Part shown: piece by piece, positions 16,643-25,566 of the stretch
Layout of the letters: each line of letters opens with the position of its first letter
Numbering within the stretch: the stretch's first letter is position 1
Source of the DNA: Flavimobilis sp052324925
GTDB taxonomy: Bacteria; Actinomycetota; Actinomycetes; Actinomycetales; Cellulomonadaceae
Strand: one strand, 5' to 3'
Length of the DNA stretch: 64,000 nucleotides
NCBI GenBank assembly: GCA_052324925.1
Contig: JBQPRE010000004.1
Notes under the pieces: model-generated
The model's database searches: none
Seen by the model: only the letters and a program-made list of their open reading frames with translations
Told to the model about the DNA's origin: nothing
Program-made: the position numbers and the translations under genes

Positions 16643-17091
16643 CGATCGAGGTCAACAACGAGTCCGGGGTCGAGGTCGACGAGGCCGAGTTCGCCGCGAT
16701 CGGACGTTTCGTGCTTGACGCGATGCATGTCCACCCGCAGACCGAGCTCTCGATCCTCATGGTCGACACCGACGTCATGACCGACCTCCACGTGCAGTGG
16801 ATGGACGAGCCGGGACCGACCGACGTCCTCTCGTTCCCCATGGACGAGCTGCGTCCCGGGACGGAGGACGAGCCGACGCCCGCGGGGCTGCTCGGAGACG
16901 TCGTCCTGTGCCCCGTGGTCGCGGCCGAGCAGGCCACGACCGCCGGACACTCGACCGAGGAGGAGATGCTCCTCCTCACGACGCACGGGATCCTCCACCT
17001 GCTCGGCTACGACCACGCCGAGCCCGAGGAAGAGAAGGAGATGTTCGCGCTCCAGCGGCACCTCCTGCTGACCTTCCTCGCCTCCCGATGA
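16639..17091 (+). CDS. ybeY: rRNA maturation endonuclease YbeY
   Basis: A 150-residue metalloprotein with the family signature TTHGILHLLGYDHAEPEEEKEM near residues 114-135; its three histidines (HGxLHLxGYDH) form the zinc site. The earlier PTDVLSFPMDEL segment is also characteristic. YbeY is a single-strand endoribonuclease needed for 16S 3'-end maturation and ribosome quality control. It has ATGA overlaps with phoH upstream and the CNNM gene downstream, so translation is coupled across the operon. Confidence 0.96.
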   Translation: MTIEVNNESGVEVDEAEFAAIGRFVLDAMHVHPQTELSILMVDTDVMTDLHVQWMDEPGPTDVLSFPMDELRPGTEDEPTPAGLLGDVVLCPVVAAEQATTAGHSTEEEMLLLTTHGILHLLGYDHAEPEEEKEMFALQRHLLLTFLASR

Positions 17092-18371
17092 CGGGTCTCC
17101 TCCTCGTCCTCGCAGTCCTCGGCATCGTCGTCGCGGCTCTGCTGAGCGCCGGCGAGACCGCGGTCCTGCGTGTCACGCGTGCGTCGATCGCGCACATCGT
17201 CGCGGACGGCGGTCCGCGCGCGGGACGCGTCGAACGCCTCATGGACGACCCGCGCCGCACGGCGTCCGCGGCGTCGTTCCTGCGGATCTTCGCCGAGATG
17301 GCCGCGACGGCGTGCATCACGCTCCTCCTCGAAGAGATGCTCGACGTGTCGTGGCAGGTGCTCGCGCTCGCGGTCGTCGTCTCGACCCTCGTGGCGCTCC
17401 TTCTCGTCCGGCTGAGCCCGCGCTCGTTCGGCCGCCACCACCCGGCGCGCGTCCTCACCTCGCTGTCGTGGCTCCTCGCTGTCTCGCGCACGCTCGCGGG
17501 CTGGGCCGTCGGGACCGACCGCACCCCCGTGGCGAACGTCGAGCACTCTGAGCACGAGCTGCGTGAGATGGTCGACCGCGTCAACGAGTCCGAGGTCATC
17601 GAGGCCGAGGAGCGCGAGCTCATCCGTTCGGTGTTCGGACTCGGCTCGACGCTCACGCGCGAGGTCATGGTTCCTCGCACCGACATGGTGACGACCCCCG
17701 CCGGGACGCCGTTGCGGGCGGGCCTGCGGCTGTTCCTGCGCTCAGGCTTCTCGCGCATCCCCGTCGTGGGCGAGTCCGAGGACGACGTGCGCGGGGTCGT
17801 CTACTTCAAGGACGTCGTCGCGCGGCTTCAGGTTGAGGGCGCCGAGGAGGACGGTGTGGTCGCCGACATCATGCGGCCGGCTCACTTCGTTCCCGAGTCC
17901 AAGCCTGCCGACGACCTCATGCGTGACTTGCAGACGGCGGGATCGCACATGGCCCTCGTCATCGACGAGTACGGCGGGACGGCGGGCCTCGTGACGATCG
18001 AGGACGCGATCGAGGAGATCGTCGGGGAGCTGACGGACGAGCACGACCGCGCGGCGGCCGAGTGCGTCGAGGTCTCGCCCGGGCTCTTCCGCGTTCCCGC
18101 ACGGACGAGCCTGTGGGACCTCTCGGAGCTCCTCGGGATCGAGGTGACCGACGACGACGTCGACACGGTCGCCGGACTCCTCGCCAAGGCGCTGGGCAGG
18201 GTTCCTCTGCTCGGGTCGCGTGCTGACGTCGCGGGACTCCACCTTGTCGCCGAGCGGGTCGAGGGGCGTCGAAAGCGTGTCTCCTCGATTCTCGTCAACC
18301 GGCTCGAGCTCGCCCCGGAGGCGCCTGACGCCGACCGGCCTGCACCCACAGACAGAAGGACCGACGCATGA
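17088..18371 (+). CDS. CNNM/HlyC-CorC family membrane transporter with CBS domains
   Basis: 427 residues. A CNNM (DUF21) membrane domain with about three or four helices fills residues 1-150, starting LLLVLAVLGIVVAALLSAGETAV. A CBS-pair domain follows (about 185-305, with VMVPRTDMVTTPAGTPLRAGLRLFL and ALVIDEYGGTAGLVTIEDAIEEIVGEL), then a CorC/HlyC-type C-terminal domain. Members are linked to magnesium or cobalt efflux and regulation; the substrate here is inferred. The gene sits between ybeY and era with 4-nt overlaps on both sides, a common arrangement. Confidence 0.9.
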   Translation: MTGLLLVLAVLGIVVAALLSAGETAVLRVTRASIAHIVADGGPRAGRVERLMDDPRRTASAASFLRIFAEMAATACITLLLEEMLDVSWQVLALAVVVSTLVALLLVRLSPRSFGRHHPARVLTSLSWLLAVSRTLAGWAVGTDRTPVANVEHSEHELREMVDRVNESEVIEAEERELIRSVFGLGSTLTREVMVPRTDMVTTPAGTPLRAGLRLFLRSGFSRIPVVGESEDDVRGVVYFKDVVARLQVEGAEEDGVVADIMRPAHFVPESKPADDLMRDLQTAGSHMALVIDEYGGTAGLVTIEDAIEEIVGELTDEHDRAAAECVEVSPGLFRVPARTSLWDLSELLGIEVTDDDVDTVAGLLAKALGRVPLLGSRADVAGLHLVAERVEGRRKRVSSILVNRLELAPEAPDADRPAPTDRRTDA

Positions 18372-19276
18372 CTGCCTCCGACCACCGCTCCGGCTTCGCC
18401 TGCCTCGTCGGACGTCCGAACGCCGGCAAGTCGACGTTGACCAATGCGCTCGTCGGCGAGAAGGTCGCGATCACGTCGGGCCGACCGCAGACGACGCGTC
18501 ACACGATCCGTGGCATCGTCCACCGCGACGACGCGCAGCTCATCCTCGTCGACACTCCCGGGCTCCACCGCCCGCGGACGCTCCTCGGCGAGCGGCTCAA
18601 CGCGCTCGTGCGCGACACGCTCTCCGAGGTCGACGTCGTCGTGTTCTGCATCCCGGCCGACCAGACCGTCGGGCCAGGTGACAGGTTCATCGCGAACGAG
18701 CTCGCCCCGCTCATGACGGGGCGACGACGCACGCCCGTCGTGCTCGCGGTGACGAAGGCGGACACCGTGAGCCGCGCGCAGCTCGCCGAGCAGCTCCTCG
18801 CGGTCGCTGCGCTCGGGGAGTGGGACGACGTCGTGCCCGTCTCGGCACGCGACGGGTTCCAGGTCGCCGAGCTCACCGAGGTTCTCGTGGGGCACCTCCC
18901 CGAGGGCCCCGTGCTCTACCCGGACGGTGAGCTCACCGACGAGCCCGAGGCCGTCATGGTCGCCGAGCTCGTGCGTGAGGCTGCGCTCGAGGGGGTCCGT
19001 GACGAGCTGCCGCACTCGCTCGCGGTGGTCGTCGACGAGATCACGCCGCGTCCCGACGGCCGCGTCGTCGACGTGCGCGTCAACCTCTTCGTCGAGCGCG
19101 ACTCCCAGAAGGGCATCATCATCGGCCGCGGCGGCTCACGGTTGCGCGAGGTCGGTACGCAGGCCCGCACGGGCATCGAGCGTCTTCTCGGTCAGAAGGT
19201 CTTCCTCGACCTGCACGTCAAGGTGGCCAAGGACTGGCAGCGCGATCCCAAGCAGTTGGGTCGACTGGGCTTCTGA
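18368..19276 (+). CDS. era: GTPase Era
   Basis: 302 residues. The GTPase domain has G1 GRPNAGKSTLTNALVG, switch I RPQTTRH, G3 DTPGLHRPRTLLGERLN and G4 TKAD. A C-terminal KH domain includes RDSQKGIIIGRGGSRLREVGTQAR and the tail KDWQRDPKQLGRLGF. Era binds the 3' end of 16S rRNA and checks 30S assembly, which fits the upstream PhoH and YbeY. Its ATG overlaps the preceding stop. Confidence 0.97.
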   Translation: MTASDHRSGFACLVGRPNAGKSTLTNALVGEKVAITSGRPQTTRHTIRGIVHRDDAQLILVDTPGLHRPRTLLGERLNALVRDTLSEVDVVVFCIPADQTVGPGDRFIANELAPLMTGRRRTPVVLAVTKADTVSRAQLAEQLLAVAALGEWDDVVPVSARDGFQVAELTEVLVGHLPEGPVLYPDGELTDEPEAVMVAELVREAALEGVRDELPHSLAVVVDEITPRPDGRVVDVRVNLFVERDSQKGIIIGRGGSRLREVGTQARTGIERLLGQKVFLDLHVKVAKDWQRDPKQLGRLGF

Positions 19277-19278
19277 CG

Positions 19279-20838
19279 GTGGCTCGGGAGCGCAGAGGCT
19301 GGGGTCGGACGGCGACGACGACGGCCGCTCTCGTCGTGCTCTTCGCGCTCATCGGCGCGGTCGCAGGCCCGTCGTGGGACCCGGTTCCGCTCCCTGACCA
19401 GCTGCGGGTAGGTGTCGCGGACACCGCGATCACGGGCGCGCAGGACGTCGCACCAGTCGGGACGTACGACGTCGCGGTGACGAACGTCGTGCTCCTGATC
19501 GGCGGCGACGAGGTCGACGCGACGATCCGGAGCCCCGCAGGTGTCCGAGCCACGCCGGGGGTCGCGTTCGTGCACGGTGCTGGCACGAAGGAGGCCGACG
19601 AGTCGTTCGTCGCTCAGTCGGTCGCGCTCGCGAGCGCGGGGGTCACGACGCTCATCCCCGCGAAACGTCCCGAGTTCTCGTCGTTGCGTCACCGCGACTA
19701 CACAGAGATGGCGCGCGACTACGAGGCCGGGGTCGCCTACCTGAGAGCCATGCCGTCGGTGGACCCCGACCGCGTCGGGGTCTATGCGGAGTCCGAGGGC
19801 ACGTGGATCGCCCCCATCATGGCTCGCGACGACCCGACGCTCGCGTTCGTCGTCCTCGTCTCGGCACCCGTCGTGCCGCCGCGCGCGCAGGCCGCGTTCG
19901 CGGTCGACACGTATCTGCGCAACACCGGGGTGCCCGAGTCGGTGTTCCGTGCGATTCCGCGTGCCGTCGGCATGGAGCTGCCCGGCGGCGGGATCGACTA
20001 TGCGGACTTCGACGTCGACCCCTACCTCCCTGCCCTGCACATGCCTGTTCTCGTCGTCTACGGGACGGACGACTTCTCCATGCCCGTCGTGCAGGGCACG
20101 CGCGACATCCTCGCGGCTCTGACGACCGCCGGGAACGGTGACGTGCTCGTCCGGTTCTACGGCGGCGCCAACCACGGCATCAAGGTTGACGGTGAGCTCG
20201 CACCAGGGTTCGTCGACGATCTCACCGGATGGGTGCTCGGGCTGCCCGGGACGGGCGGGCAGGCACCACGTGTCGCCGGGGCGCAGCCGACCCAGCGGTA
20301 TCTCGCGCTCGACGTCCCTGCGCCGCACTGGTTCGGGTCGGGCGACACGGTGCTCGTCATCTTCTTCGTCGGGATCGGGCTGGTGTGCGCGGGCGGGCTC
20401 CTGGGGAGCGTCGTGCGTCTCGTGCGACGACGCGGGGGACCGCAGCGACTGGGCGGAGGTGTGACCGACCGGGTCGTCGCGCGGCAGCTTGTCGTGCTGC
20501 CGGTCCTCGCGCTCGGCACGCTCGGGGGCCTCGTCGCCTACCTCGTGGCGATCGCACGCCTCGCGGTCGAGTACGAGCGTGATGCGTGGGTCGTCTGGGG
20601 CGGCTGGTTCGCGGTCCGGCTCGTGGGGGTCGCAGCTCTCGTCGCTGCGGCCGTGCTCATCGAACGCGCGGTCGACCACCGAGCAGCGCGCCGCGCCGCG
20701 ATGGACGACGGCGTGGCCGTTCCTCCTGCGCTCGTGCATGGCAGGTGGGATCGCGCCGCAGCAGTGATGACGCTCGTGGGGACCGCGGTCGTCGTGCTCC
20801 TGCTCGCGTACTGGGGTGTCTACCAGCTCGGAATCTGA
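19279..20838 (+). CDS. Exported alpha/beta hydrolase with C-terminal membrane domain
   Basis: 519 residues starting at GTG, 2 nt after era. One N-terminal membrane segment (about 14-30) leads to an extracytoplasmic alpha/beta-hydrolase domain (about 60-330) with an oxyanion region FVHGAG near 97-102. The nucleophile motif is YAESEG (Ser172; Ala replaces the usual first Gly of GxSxG), followed by an acid in YGTDD (264-265) and a catalytic His in GANHG (His299), so the triad looks complete. Three or four hydrophobic helices follow to the C-terminus. The substrate is unknown; peptidase or esterase relatives are both possible. Distance suggests it belongs to the phoH-era operon. Confidence 0.78.
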   Translation: MARERRGWGRTATTTAALVVLFALIGAVAGPSWDPVPLPDQLRVGVADTAITGAQDVAPVGTYDVAVTNVVLLIGGDEVDATIRSPAGVRATPGVAFVHGAGTKEADESFVAQSVALASAGVTTLIPAKRPEFSSLRHRDYTEMARDYEAGVAYLRAMPSVDPDRVGVYAESEGTWIAPIMARDDPTLAFVVLVSAPVVPPRAQAAFAVDTYLRNTGVPESVFRAIPRAVGMELPGGGIDYADFDVDPYLPALHMPVLVVYGTDDFSMPVVQGTRDILAALTTAGNGDVLVRFYGGANHGIKVDGELAPGFVDDLTGWVLGLPGTGGQAPRVAGAQPTQRYLALDVPAPHWFGSGDTVLVIFFVGIGLVCAGGLLGSVVRLVRRRGGPQRLGGGVTDRVVARQLVVLPVLALGTLGGLVAYLVAIARLAVEYERDAWVVWGGWFAVRLVGVAALVAAAVLIERAVDHRAARRAAMDDGVAVPPALVHGRWDRAAAVMTLVGTAVVVLLLAYWGVYQLGI

Positions 20839-20877
20839 CAACCCACGGTTCGGCGGGCGGTCAAGGTTGGGTCACGG

Positions 20878-20883
20878 TAGATT
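20878..20883 (+). promoter_or_regulatory. -10 box TAGATT for the LRV membrane-protein gene
   Basis: TAGATT predicts a start near 20890 and a 5' leader of about 68 nt that carries GAGGAGGA (20943-20950), a strong ribosome-binding site 7 nt before the ATG at 20958. Confidence 0.45.
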
Positions 20884-20957
20884 CTGGCCCGGACGTGCTT
20901 GGGGCACGTCTGGTCGTGCACGCCGTGCGGGCGTGGCAGACAGAGGAGGACTTCCAC

Positions 20958-22976
20958 ATGGACGAGAACGTGGGCAGCATGCCGCTGGACGGCTCTGCTG
21001 AGGCGGGCCCGACGGCCGCGACCGGGATCCGGGAGCGGTTCAGCAACATGACGGGCGCCGACTACGCGCGCGACCTCCTCGGGGTCCTCGCCGTCATCGT
21101 CTCCTTGCAGCTCCCGTGGAGCGTCGCGGGCGGAGCCTCGGCCGTGCCGTGGGCGCTCGCGTCGATCCTCCTTCTCGTCGTGGCGCTCGTCCTTCCGTAC
21201 ATCACGCGCCTGGGTGCGATCCCGTCGTCGTGGACCGTGCACACGACGCGCCGCGCGCGCGTGCTGCTCGCCCTCCCCGCTGTTGCCGCGGCGCTCGCTC
21301 AGGTTGTCCTCGACGCCTTGAGCGTCGACGGGCAGTCCGGTGTCGGTGCCGGTGTCGGTATGGCACTGACGGCTGCTGCGCTCGCCGCGGTTCCCCGCTC
21401 CTCTGAGCTTGGTCCGCGTGAGCTCGACGGTGCTGTCACCGCCTCGTGGCGCAACGTGACGACGCTCGCCGGTGTCCTCGCGGTGCTTGCTCCTGTTGCG
21501 TGGCTCGCGCTCATCGTCGTCCAGCGGCTCTCCGTCTCGGGGAAGATGCGCGATCTCGACCAGCTCGACGGCCCGATCCTTGTCATGGCGCTGGCGACCG
21601 TGCTTGTCGTGGCCGCGCTCGTCGTGCCGGCCATCGGTGCGGGGCTCAAGCGGTCGGCCCTGTGGCGGCGCGCGTCCGTCGTCGTCGCGGCCACGTGGGC
21701 TGCAGCGCTGTTCGCGGCCTCGGACTCGAGCGGCGCCGCGATCGAGTCCGTGCGCACCCTGGTGACCGCTGAGCGCGGTGACACGCACGTCATCATGGCG
21801 GCTGCGAGCCTGGGCTATGGCCTCTGGCTCCTCGGAGCGGTTGCAGTTCTTGCGACCTCGCCCGCGGTCGTCCGTGGCGCTCGGTCCGAGGGTGACGCTG
21901 CGATCGGCTGGTTCGTCACTGCCCGTGGCCTGCTCGGTCTGCTCGGTCTCTTCTCCGCGTTGTTCGCGGTCGCGACGGTCCTCGTGGCTCTTGACGAGAA
22001 CTCCCTCGGTCTCGGCGCGCTGCTTCCGGGCGCCGTCATCGCGCTCGTCCTCGGCGGCCTGGCGCTCAAGGTGCGCTCGATGCTTGTGGGCCGTCCGGCC
22101 GACGCTCGTCGCCCCGCGCTCGCGGCGACGATCGCACTGCTGGGGCTGGGCATCGTCCTCGTGGTCGTCTCTCGCCTCGACGAGGCCGGGTCGATCATCC
22201 CGTCGTGGCACGCATCGCTCCTCGCGCTCGTCGTCGGCGTCGGCCTTCCCGTCGCCGTCCTTGTCTCCCTCACGGTCCCGGCCGCGGTGCGCGAGCACCT
22301 GGCAGCGAATCCCGCGACCCCGCGTCCCGACGGCAGCACGGCGGCGTTCGTCTGGCAGCCGCGCGCACGAGCGCTTGCCGCGTCGCGCCCCGCACCGTCG
22401 GCGGCGTCCGCACCGTCCGCACCTCACGGGTACCCGCAGCATGCCCCCGCGCCTGAGTTCCCCGCGTCTGAGTTCTCTGACCCGTCGCCCGAGCAGTCTG
22501 CTCCCGCCCCTGCTCCCGCGGGGGTCCAGCCAGTCCACTCCGAGCCGGTCCACGCTGAGCCGGTCCACTCTGAGCCCATCGCCGCGCAGCCTGTCGCTCC
22601 CGAAGTTGCGGTGGCTCCGCAGGCGGTCGCTCCCGAGGTTGCGGTGGCTCCGCAGCCCGCTGCGTCGGCGAGCGGTGGGGTGCCTGCCGGGGACCAGGTG
22701 ACCGAGGTGCTTCGTCTCGACTCGGCCGAGGCCTCGGCCGAGCAGGGGAGCGCGCCGGTCCCGGACCGTTCCACGCGCACCGAGGCGGGTTTCACCTGGG
22801 CAACCGCCGTCGACCCGCAGACGCCTGCGACGACGCTTGCCCAGATCGCACAGGACGCGCCGACGCTGCGCGCCGCCCTGGCGCTCAATCCGTCGACGTA
22901 CCCGGCGCTCGTCGACTGGCTGGGGCAGCTGGGTGACGCCGAGGTCAACGAGGCGCTACGCTCGCGAGCAGTCTGA
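20958..22976 (+). CDS. Multipass membrane protein with C-terminal variant leucine-rich repeat domain
   Basis: 672 residues. Residues 40-460 contain about ten or eleven hydrophobic helices. They are followed by a Pro/Ala/Val/Glu-rich linker (about 465-580) with tandem units built on PVHSE/PVHAE and APEVAVAPQ. The last 60 residues (TWATAVDPQTPATTLAQIAQ ... LRAALALNPSTYPALVDWLG) match the variant leucine-rich repeat module found in actinobacterial membrane proteins. The same module opens the next gene. Function is unknown; a protein-interaction role for the repeat module is inference. No enzyme motif is visible in the membrane part. Confidence 0.78.
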   Translation: MDENVGSMPLDGSAEAGPTAATGIRERFSNMTGADYARDLLGVLAVIVSLQLPWSVAGGASAVPWALASILLLVVALVLPYITRLGAIPSSWTVHTTRRARVLLALPAVAAALAQVVLDALSVDGQSGVGAGVGMALTAAALAAVPRSSELGPRELDGAVTASWRNVTTLAGVLAVLAPVAWLALIVVQRLSVSGKMRDLDQLDGPILVMALATVLVVAALVVPAIGAGLKRSALWRRASVVVAATWAAALFAASDSSGAAIESVRTLVTAERGDTHVIMAAASLGYGLWLLGAVAVLATSPAVVRGARSEGDAAIGWFVTARGLLGLLGLFSALFAVATVLVALDENSLGLGALLPGAVIALVLGGLALKVRSMLVGRPADARRPALAATIALLGLGIVLVVVSRLDEAGSIIPSWHASLLALVVGVGLPVAVLVSLTVPAAVREHLAANPATPRPDGSTAAFVWQPRARALAASRPAPSAASAPSAPHGYPQHAPAPEFPASEFSDPSPEQSAPAPAPAGVQPVHSEPVHAEPVHSEPIAAQPVAPEVAVAPQAVAPEVAVAPQPAASASGGVPAGDQVTEVLRLDSAEASAEQGSAPVPDRSTRTEAGFTWATAVDPQTPATTLAQIAQDAPTLRAALALNPSTYPALVDWLGQLGDAEVNEALRSRAV

Positions 22977-23033
22977 AGTCGTCCAACGAGATCGTGTGAC
23001 GCGGACGCGCACACTCAACAGGGGGAACACGCT

Positions 23034-25331
23034 GTGAATCTGGACCCTGCGCGCGATCGCGCCCTTGACCCGTCGACCCCTCCGGCCGAGCTCGCTGAGA
23101 TCGCGACGTACCGTCCGGACCTGCGGGTTCACGTGGCGGGGCACCCGCAGGCCTACCCGGCTCTGCTCGACTGGCTCCGCGGCCTCGGCGACCCCGCTGT
23201 TGTCGCGGCCATCGACGGGCGCGGGCAGGGAACCGACGTGTCGCAGGCTGCTGCGTACCAGTCGCCGCCCCCCGCATACGGGGGCGTGGCCGGGTACGGG
23301 CAGCCCGGACCCGGTGCCGTGACCTCGCAGCAGTCGTCGGGTCAGCAGATGGGCTGGGCGCCGCAGGACGCGTCGCCCGGGCCCGTGCAGCAGTGGGGGA
23401 CGACGCCGCAAGCGAGTGCACCCGTCGCGGGCGGTGGCAGCTTCACCGACCCGTCGGGAACCGCCTTCGGTTTCTCCAGCCCTGGGGCTGCGGCCTATGG
23501 GTCGGCGACCTTTGGTGACGAGATTCCTGTGACGCCGCGCCGTCGCCGCAAGGGGCTCGTCGTGGCGGGCGCTGTCGCGGGTGCGGCTGTCGTCCTCGCT
23601 GGCGCGGCGTTCGCCGTCAACGAGCTTGTCCTCGACAAGGTCAACGGGTCCGAGACCCCTGCGGCGGCGTTCGAGCAGCTCGTCGCGGGTCTCGAGAAGA
23701 AGGATGCCCTCGCGATGCTCGGGGCGATGTCCCCCGCCGAGGTGTCTTCGTTCAAGAGCCTTCTCGACGAGTCGCTCGCTGAGAGCGACTCGTCCGCGAC
23801 GGGGATCAAGGCGTACACCGACATCCTCGACACGCTGACGTTCACGACCGAGGGTGTGACGACGACCTCGACCGACCTCCAGAAGGGGCTCGCGAAGGTT
23901 GAGGTCACCGCGGGAACGATCACGGTTGACGGCGACCCCGCACAGATCGCCGACAGCCTCATCGCGCTCTTCGAGCAGATGCTCGCGCAGAACCCCGAGT
24001 TGAGCGGACTGCTCTCGAGCGGTCTGGAGGGCGAAGAGTTCGACCCGGCGACGCTTCGTCCCGAGATGCTGGCGCAGATCGATGAGGCGCTTCCCGCGAC
24101 GGGCAACTTCGCCGACCTCGCCCGTGAGGGCCAGCCCGTCTTCGTCGTCACCGTCGAGGAGAACGACGCGTGGTACGTGAGCCCCTACCTGTCGGTGGGC
24201 GAGGCGGCCTACGTCTCGAGCGGCACGACGACACCACGCGGGACGATGCTGGGCGACGGCCTCGGGGCCTCGTTCGACTCGCCCGTGGCAGCAGCCGACG
24301 GGCTCGTCCAGGCGGCGCTGTCGGGCAAGGTCGACCAGGTCATCAGCGCACTTCCGCTCCCTGAGCGACGAGTGCTCTCGGTGTATGCCCCGCAGGGAGA
24401 GACCTTCCCGGCGAGCGTCACGGTTGAGGGGACGTTCACCGAGATCGAGAGCGCGGACGGCCGTGCTGCCCTCGCTCCCAAGGGACTGAAGATCACTGAG
24501 CCAACTGAAGGCACCTCGGTGACGTTCGACGGCGTGTGCTTGACGGGGCACGAGCCGAGCAGTGATCGAAGCGGCACGTTCTGCCTCGACGAAGCCCCGC
24601 TCGCGCGAGACTTTGGCCTGGCTGACGCGCACCTCGTGGCGGTCGAGGAGGACGGTCGGTGGTTCGTCAGCCCGACCGAGACGATCGTCGAGGCCGCCGG
24701 TGCGGTCTCGGAGGCGACGCAGGCGCTCACGAAGTCGGGCAAGATCAACGACCCCGCATGGCTCGAGTCCCAGACGAAGGCGCTGTCCGAGTACCTCGCG
24801 GCGCAGCCGCTCTTTGCCGACGCGGCGGTCGCGCTCACCGAGCAGCTCTCACGCGGAGGCGGGCTCGGCCTGCTCGGCGGTCTTCCGGGCATGGGCACGC
24901 CGGGGCTCGCGATTCCCGATCTCGGCTCCGCCGGAGTTGCGCCCGACCTCGGCGATCTCAGCGATCTCAGTGACCTCGGCACCGACCTGGGCGACATCGG
25001 CACCGATCTGGGCGACGTCGTCACGGACGAGGGCCCGCGCGACGAGCCCGAGGCGCCCGTGAGTCTCGCCCAGGACCTCGCGCGAGCACGCATAAGCGTC
25101 GCCACCTACCTCGTGGAGAACGCGGGCGCTGAGCCCTCGATCGAGGACGCGGGCGCACAGGTTCTCGCGGAGGGTGGCTACGTCGTGTCCCCGAAGGTCA
25201 CGGTCATGATCGTGGCGCTCGACGCACCCAAGGGCACCTTCTGCATCGCCGCGATGGACAACGCAGGGGAGAACGCACCTGAGTCGATCGACCAGGATGG
25301 CGTGCGCTACGAGTCGCTCACGTGTCCGTGA
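23034..25331 (+). CDS. Single-pass surface protein with N-terminal variant leucine-rich repeat domain
   Basis: 765 residues from a GTG preceded by GGGGGAA. Residues 5-60 form the variant leucine-rich repeat module (LDPSTPPAELAEIATYRPDL ... YPALLDWLRGLGDPAVVAAI). A Gln/Pro/Gly-rich cytoplasmic linker follows, then basic residues RRRRK and one membrane segment (about 180-200, GLVVAGAVAGAAVVLAGAAF). About 560 extracytoplasmic residues remain, in which two duplicated-looking halves can be seen (AAAFEQLVAGLEKKDALAML and VAAADGLVQAALSGKVDQVI), plus a DLGDL/DLGTD repeat near 640-665. I do not recognise the external domain. It forms a likely pair with the upstream gene, 57 nt away. Confidence 0.78.
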   Translation: MNLDPARDRALDPSTPPAELAEIATYRPDLRVHVAGHPQAYPALLDWLRGLGDPAVVAAIDGRGQGTDVSQAAAYQSPPPAYGGVAGYGQPGPGAVTSQQSSGQQMGWAPQDASPGPVQQWGTTPQASAPVAGGGSFTDPSGTAFGFSSPGAAAYGSATFGDEIPVTPRRRRKGLVVAGAVAGAAVVLAGAAFAVNELVLDKVNGSETPAAAFEQLVAGLEKKDALAMLGAMSPAEVSSFKSLLDESLAESDSSATGIKAYTDILDTLTFTTEGVTTTSTDLQKGLAKVEVTAGTITVDGDPAQIADSLIALFEQMLAQNPELSGLLSSGLEGEEFDPATLRPEMLAQIDEALPATGNFADLAREGQPVFVVTVEENDAWYVSPYLSVGEAAYVSSGTTTPRGTMLGDGLGASFDSPVAAADGLVQAALSGKVDQVISALPLPERRVLSVYAPQGETFPASVTVEGTFTEIESADGRAALAPKGLKITEPTEGTSVTFDGVCLTGHEPSSDRSGTFCLDEAPLARDFGLADAHLVAVEEDGRWFVSPTETIVEAAGAVSEATQALTKSGKINDPAWLESQTKALSEYLAAQPLFADAAVALTEQLSRGGGLGLLGGLPGMGTPGLAIPDLGSAGVAPDLGDLSDLSDLGTDLGDIGTDLGDVVTDEGPRDEPEAPVSLAQDLARARISVATYLVENAGAEPSIEDAGAQVLAEGGYVVSPKVTVMIVALDAPKGTFCIAAMDNAGENAPESIDQDGVRYESLTCP

Positions 25332-25360
25332 CGCGCTGAGCCCGGCGTCACCCTCCTCAC

Positions 25361-25398
25361 AGCCCGCCGCACCGACCACTGGGTCGCTGCGGCGGGCT
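25361..25398 (+). terminator. Terminator after the LRV surface-protein gene
   Basis: An 11-bp perfect stem, AGCCCGCCGCA (25361-25371) with TGCGGCGGGCT (25388-25398), and a 16-nt loop, 30 nt after the stop codon. Confidence 0.7.
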
Positions 25399-25435
25399 GT
25401 GGCGTGCGGGCCTGCGTCCCGATTCTCGGACGACC

Positions 25436-25466
25436 TTGCGAACGCCCGCGGGTCGCGGAGTACAGT
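25436..25466 (+). promoter_or_regulatory. Promoter of the leuA leader
   Basis: TTGCGA (25436-25441) and TACAGT (25461-25466) are separated by 19 nt. The -10 box ends 6 nt before the leader-peptide GTG, so the leader peptide itself would be translated from a leaderless transcript. Confidence 0.55.
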
Positions 25467-25472
25467 GGCGAG

Positions 25473-25526
25473 GTGCGCCGTGCTGCGCAGCATCTGCTGC
25501 TCCTTCGCTGCCGCGACGAGGCCTGA
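25473..25526 (+). CDS. leuL: leuA leader peptide with four consecutive Leu codons
   Basis: A 17-residue reading frame, VRRAAQHLLLLRCRDEA, with codons CTG CTG CTC CTT in a row. It ends just inside a strong stem-loop upstream of leuA. Such a run of the end-product amino acid in a short leader is the hallmark of ribosome-mediated attenuation: scarce Leu-tRNA stalls the ribosome at the run and favours read-through. Its -10 box lies 6 nt upstream. It is too short for routine gene finding; the assignment rests on the Leu run, position and adjacent alternative stems. Confidence 0.72.
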   Translation: MRRAAQHLLLLRCRDEA

Positions 25527-25566
25527 CCGGTCGGTTCCTCGTCGCGGTGGTTGGTGTGCCGACCGG
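25511..25566 (+). promoter_or_regulatory. Alternative stems of the leuA attenuator
   Basis: Stem A pairs CCGCGACGAGG (25511-25521) with CCTCGTCGCGG (25537-25547), 11 bp. Stem B pairs CCGGTCGG (25527-25534) with CCGACCGG (25559-25566), 8 bp. The 5' arm of B lies in the loop of A, while the 3' arm of A lies in the loop of B, so they compete. The 5' arm of A overlaps the leader-peptide codons after the Leu run, so a stalled or running ribosome would change the balance. Which stem terminates is not clear from sequence because no T-tract follows. Confidence 0.6.

Noticed and set aside
19192..20841. A 549-codon open frame antisense to the hydrolase gene
   Set aside because: The sense frame has a complete catalytic triad and membrane segments; the antisense product is His/Arg/Asp-rich without any recognisable domain.
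22500..22680. Short tandem repeats that could be taken for a CRISPR-like array
   Set aside because: The repeats are in frame inside the Pro/Ala linker of the membrane protein, vary in unit length and have no spacers. No CRISPR array is visible anywhere in the window.
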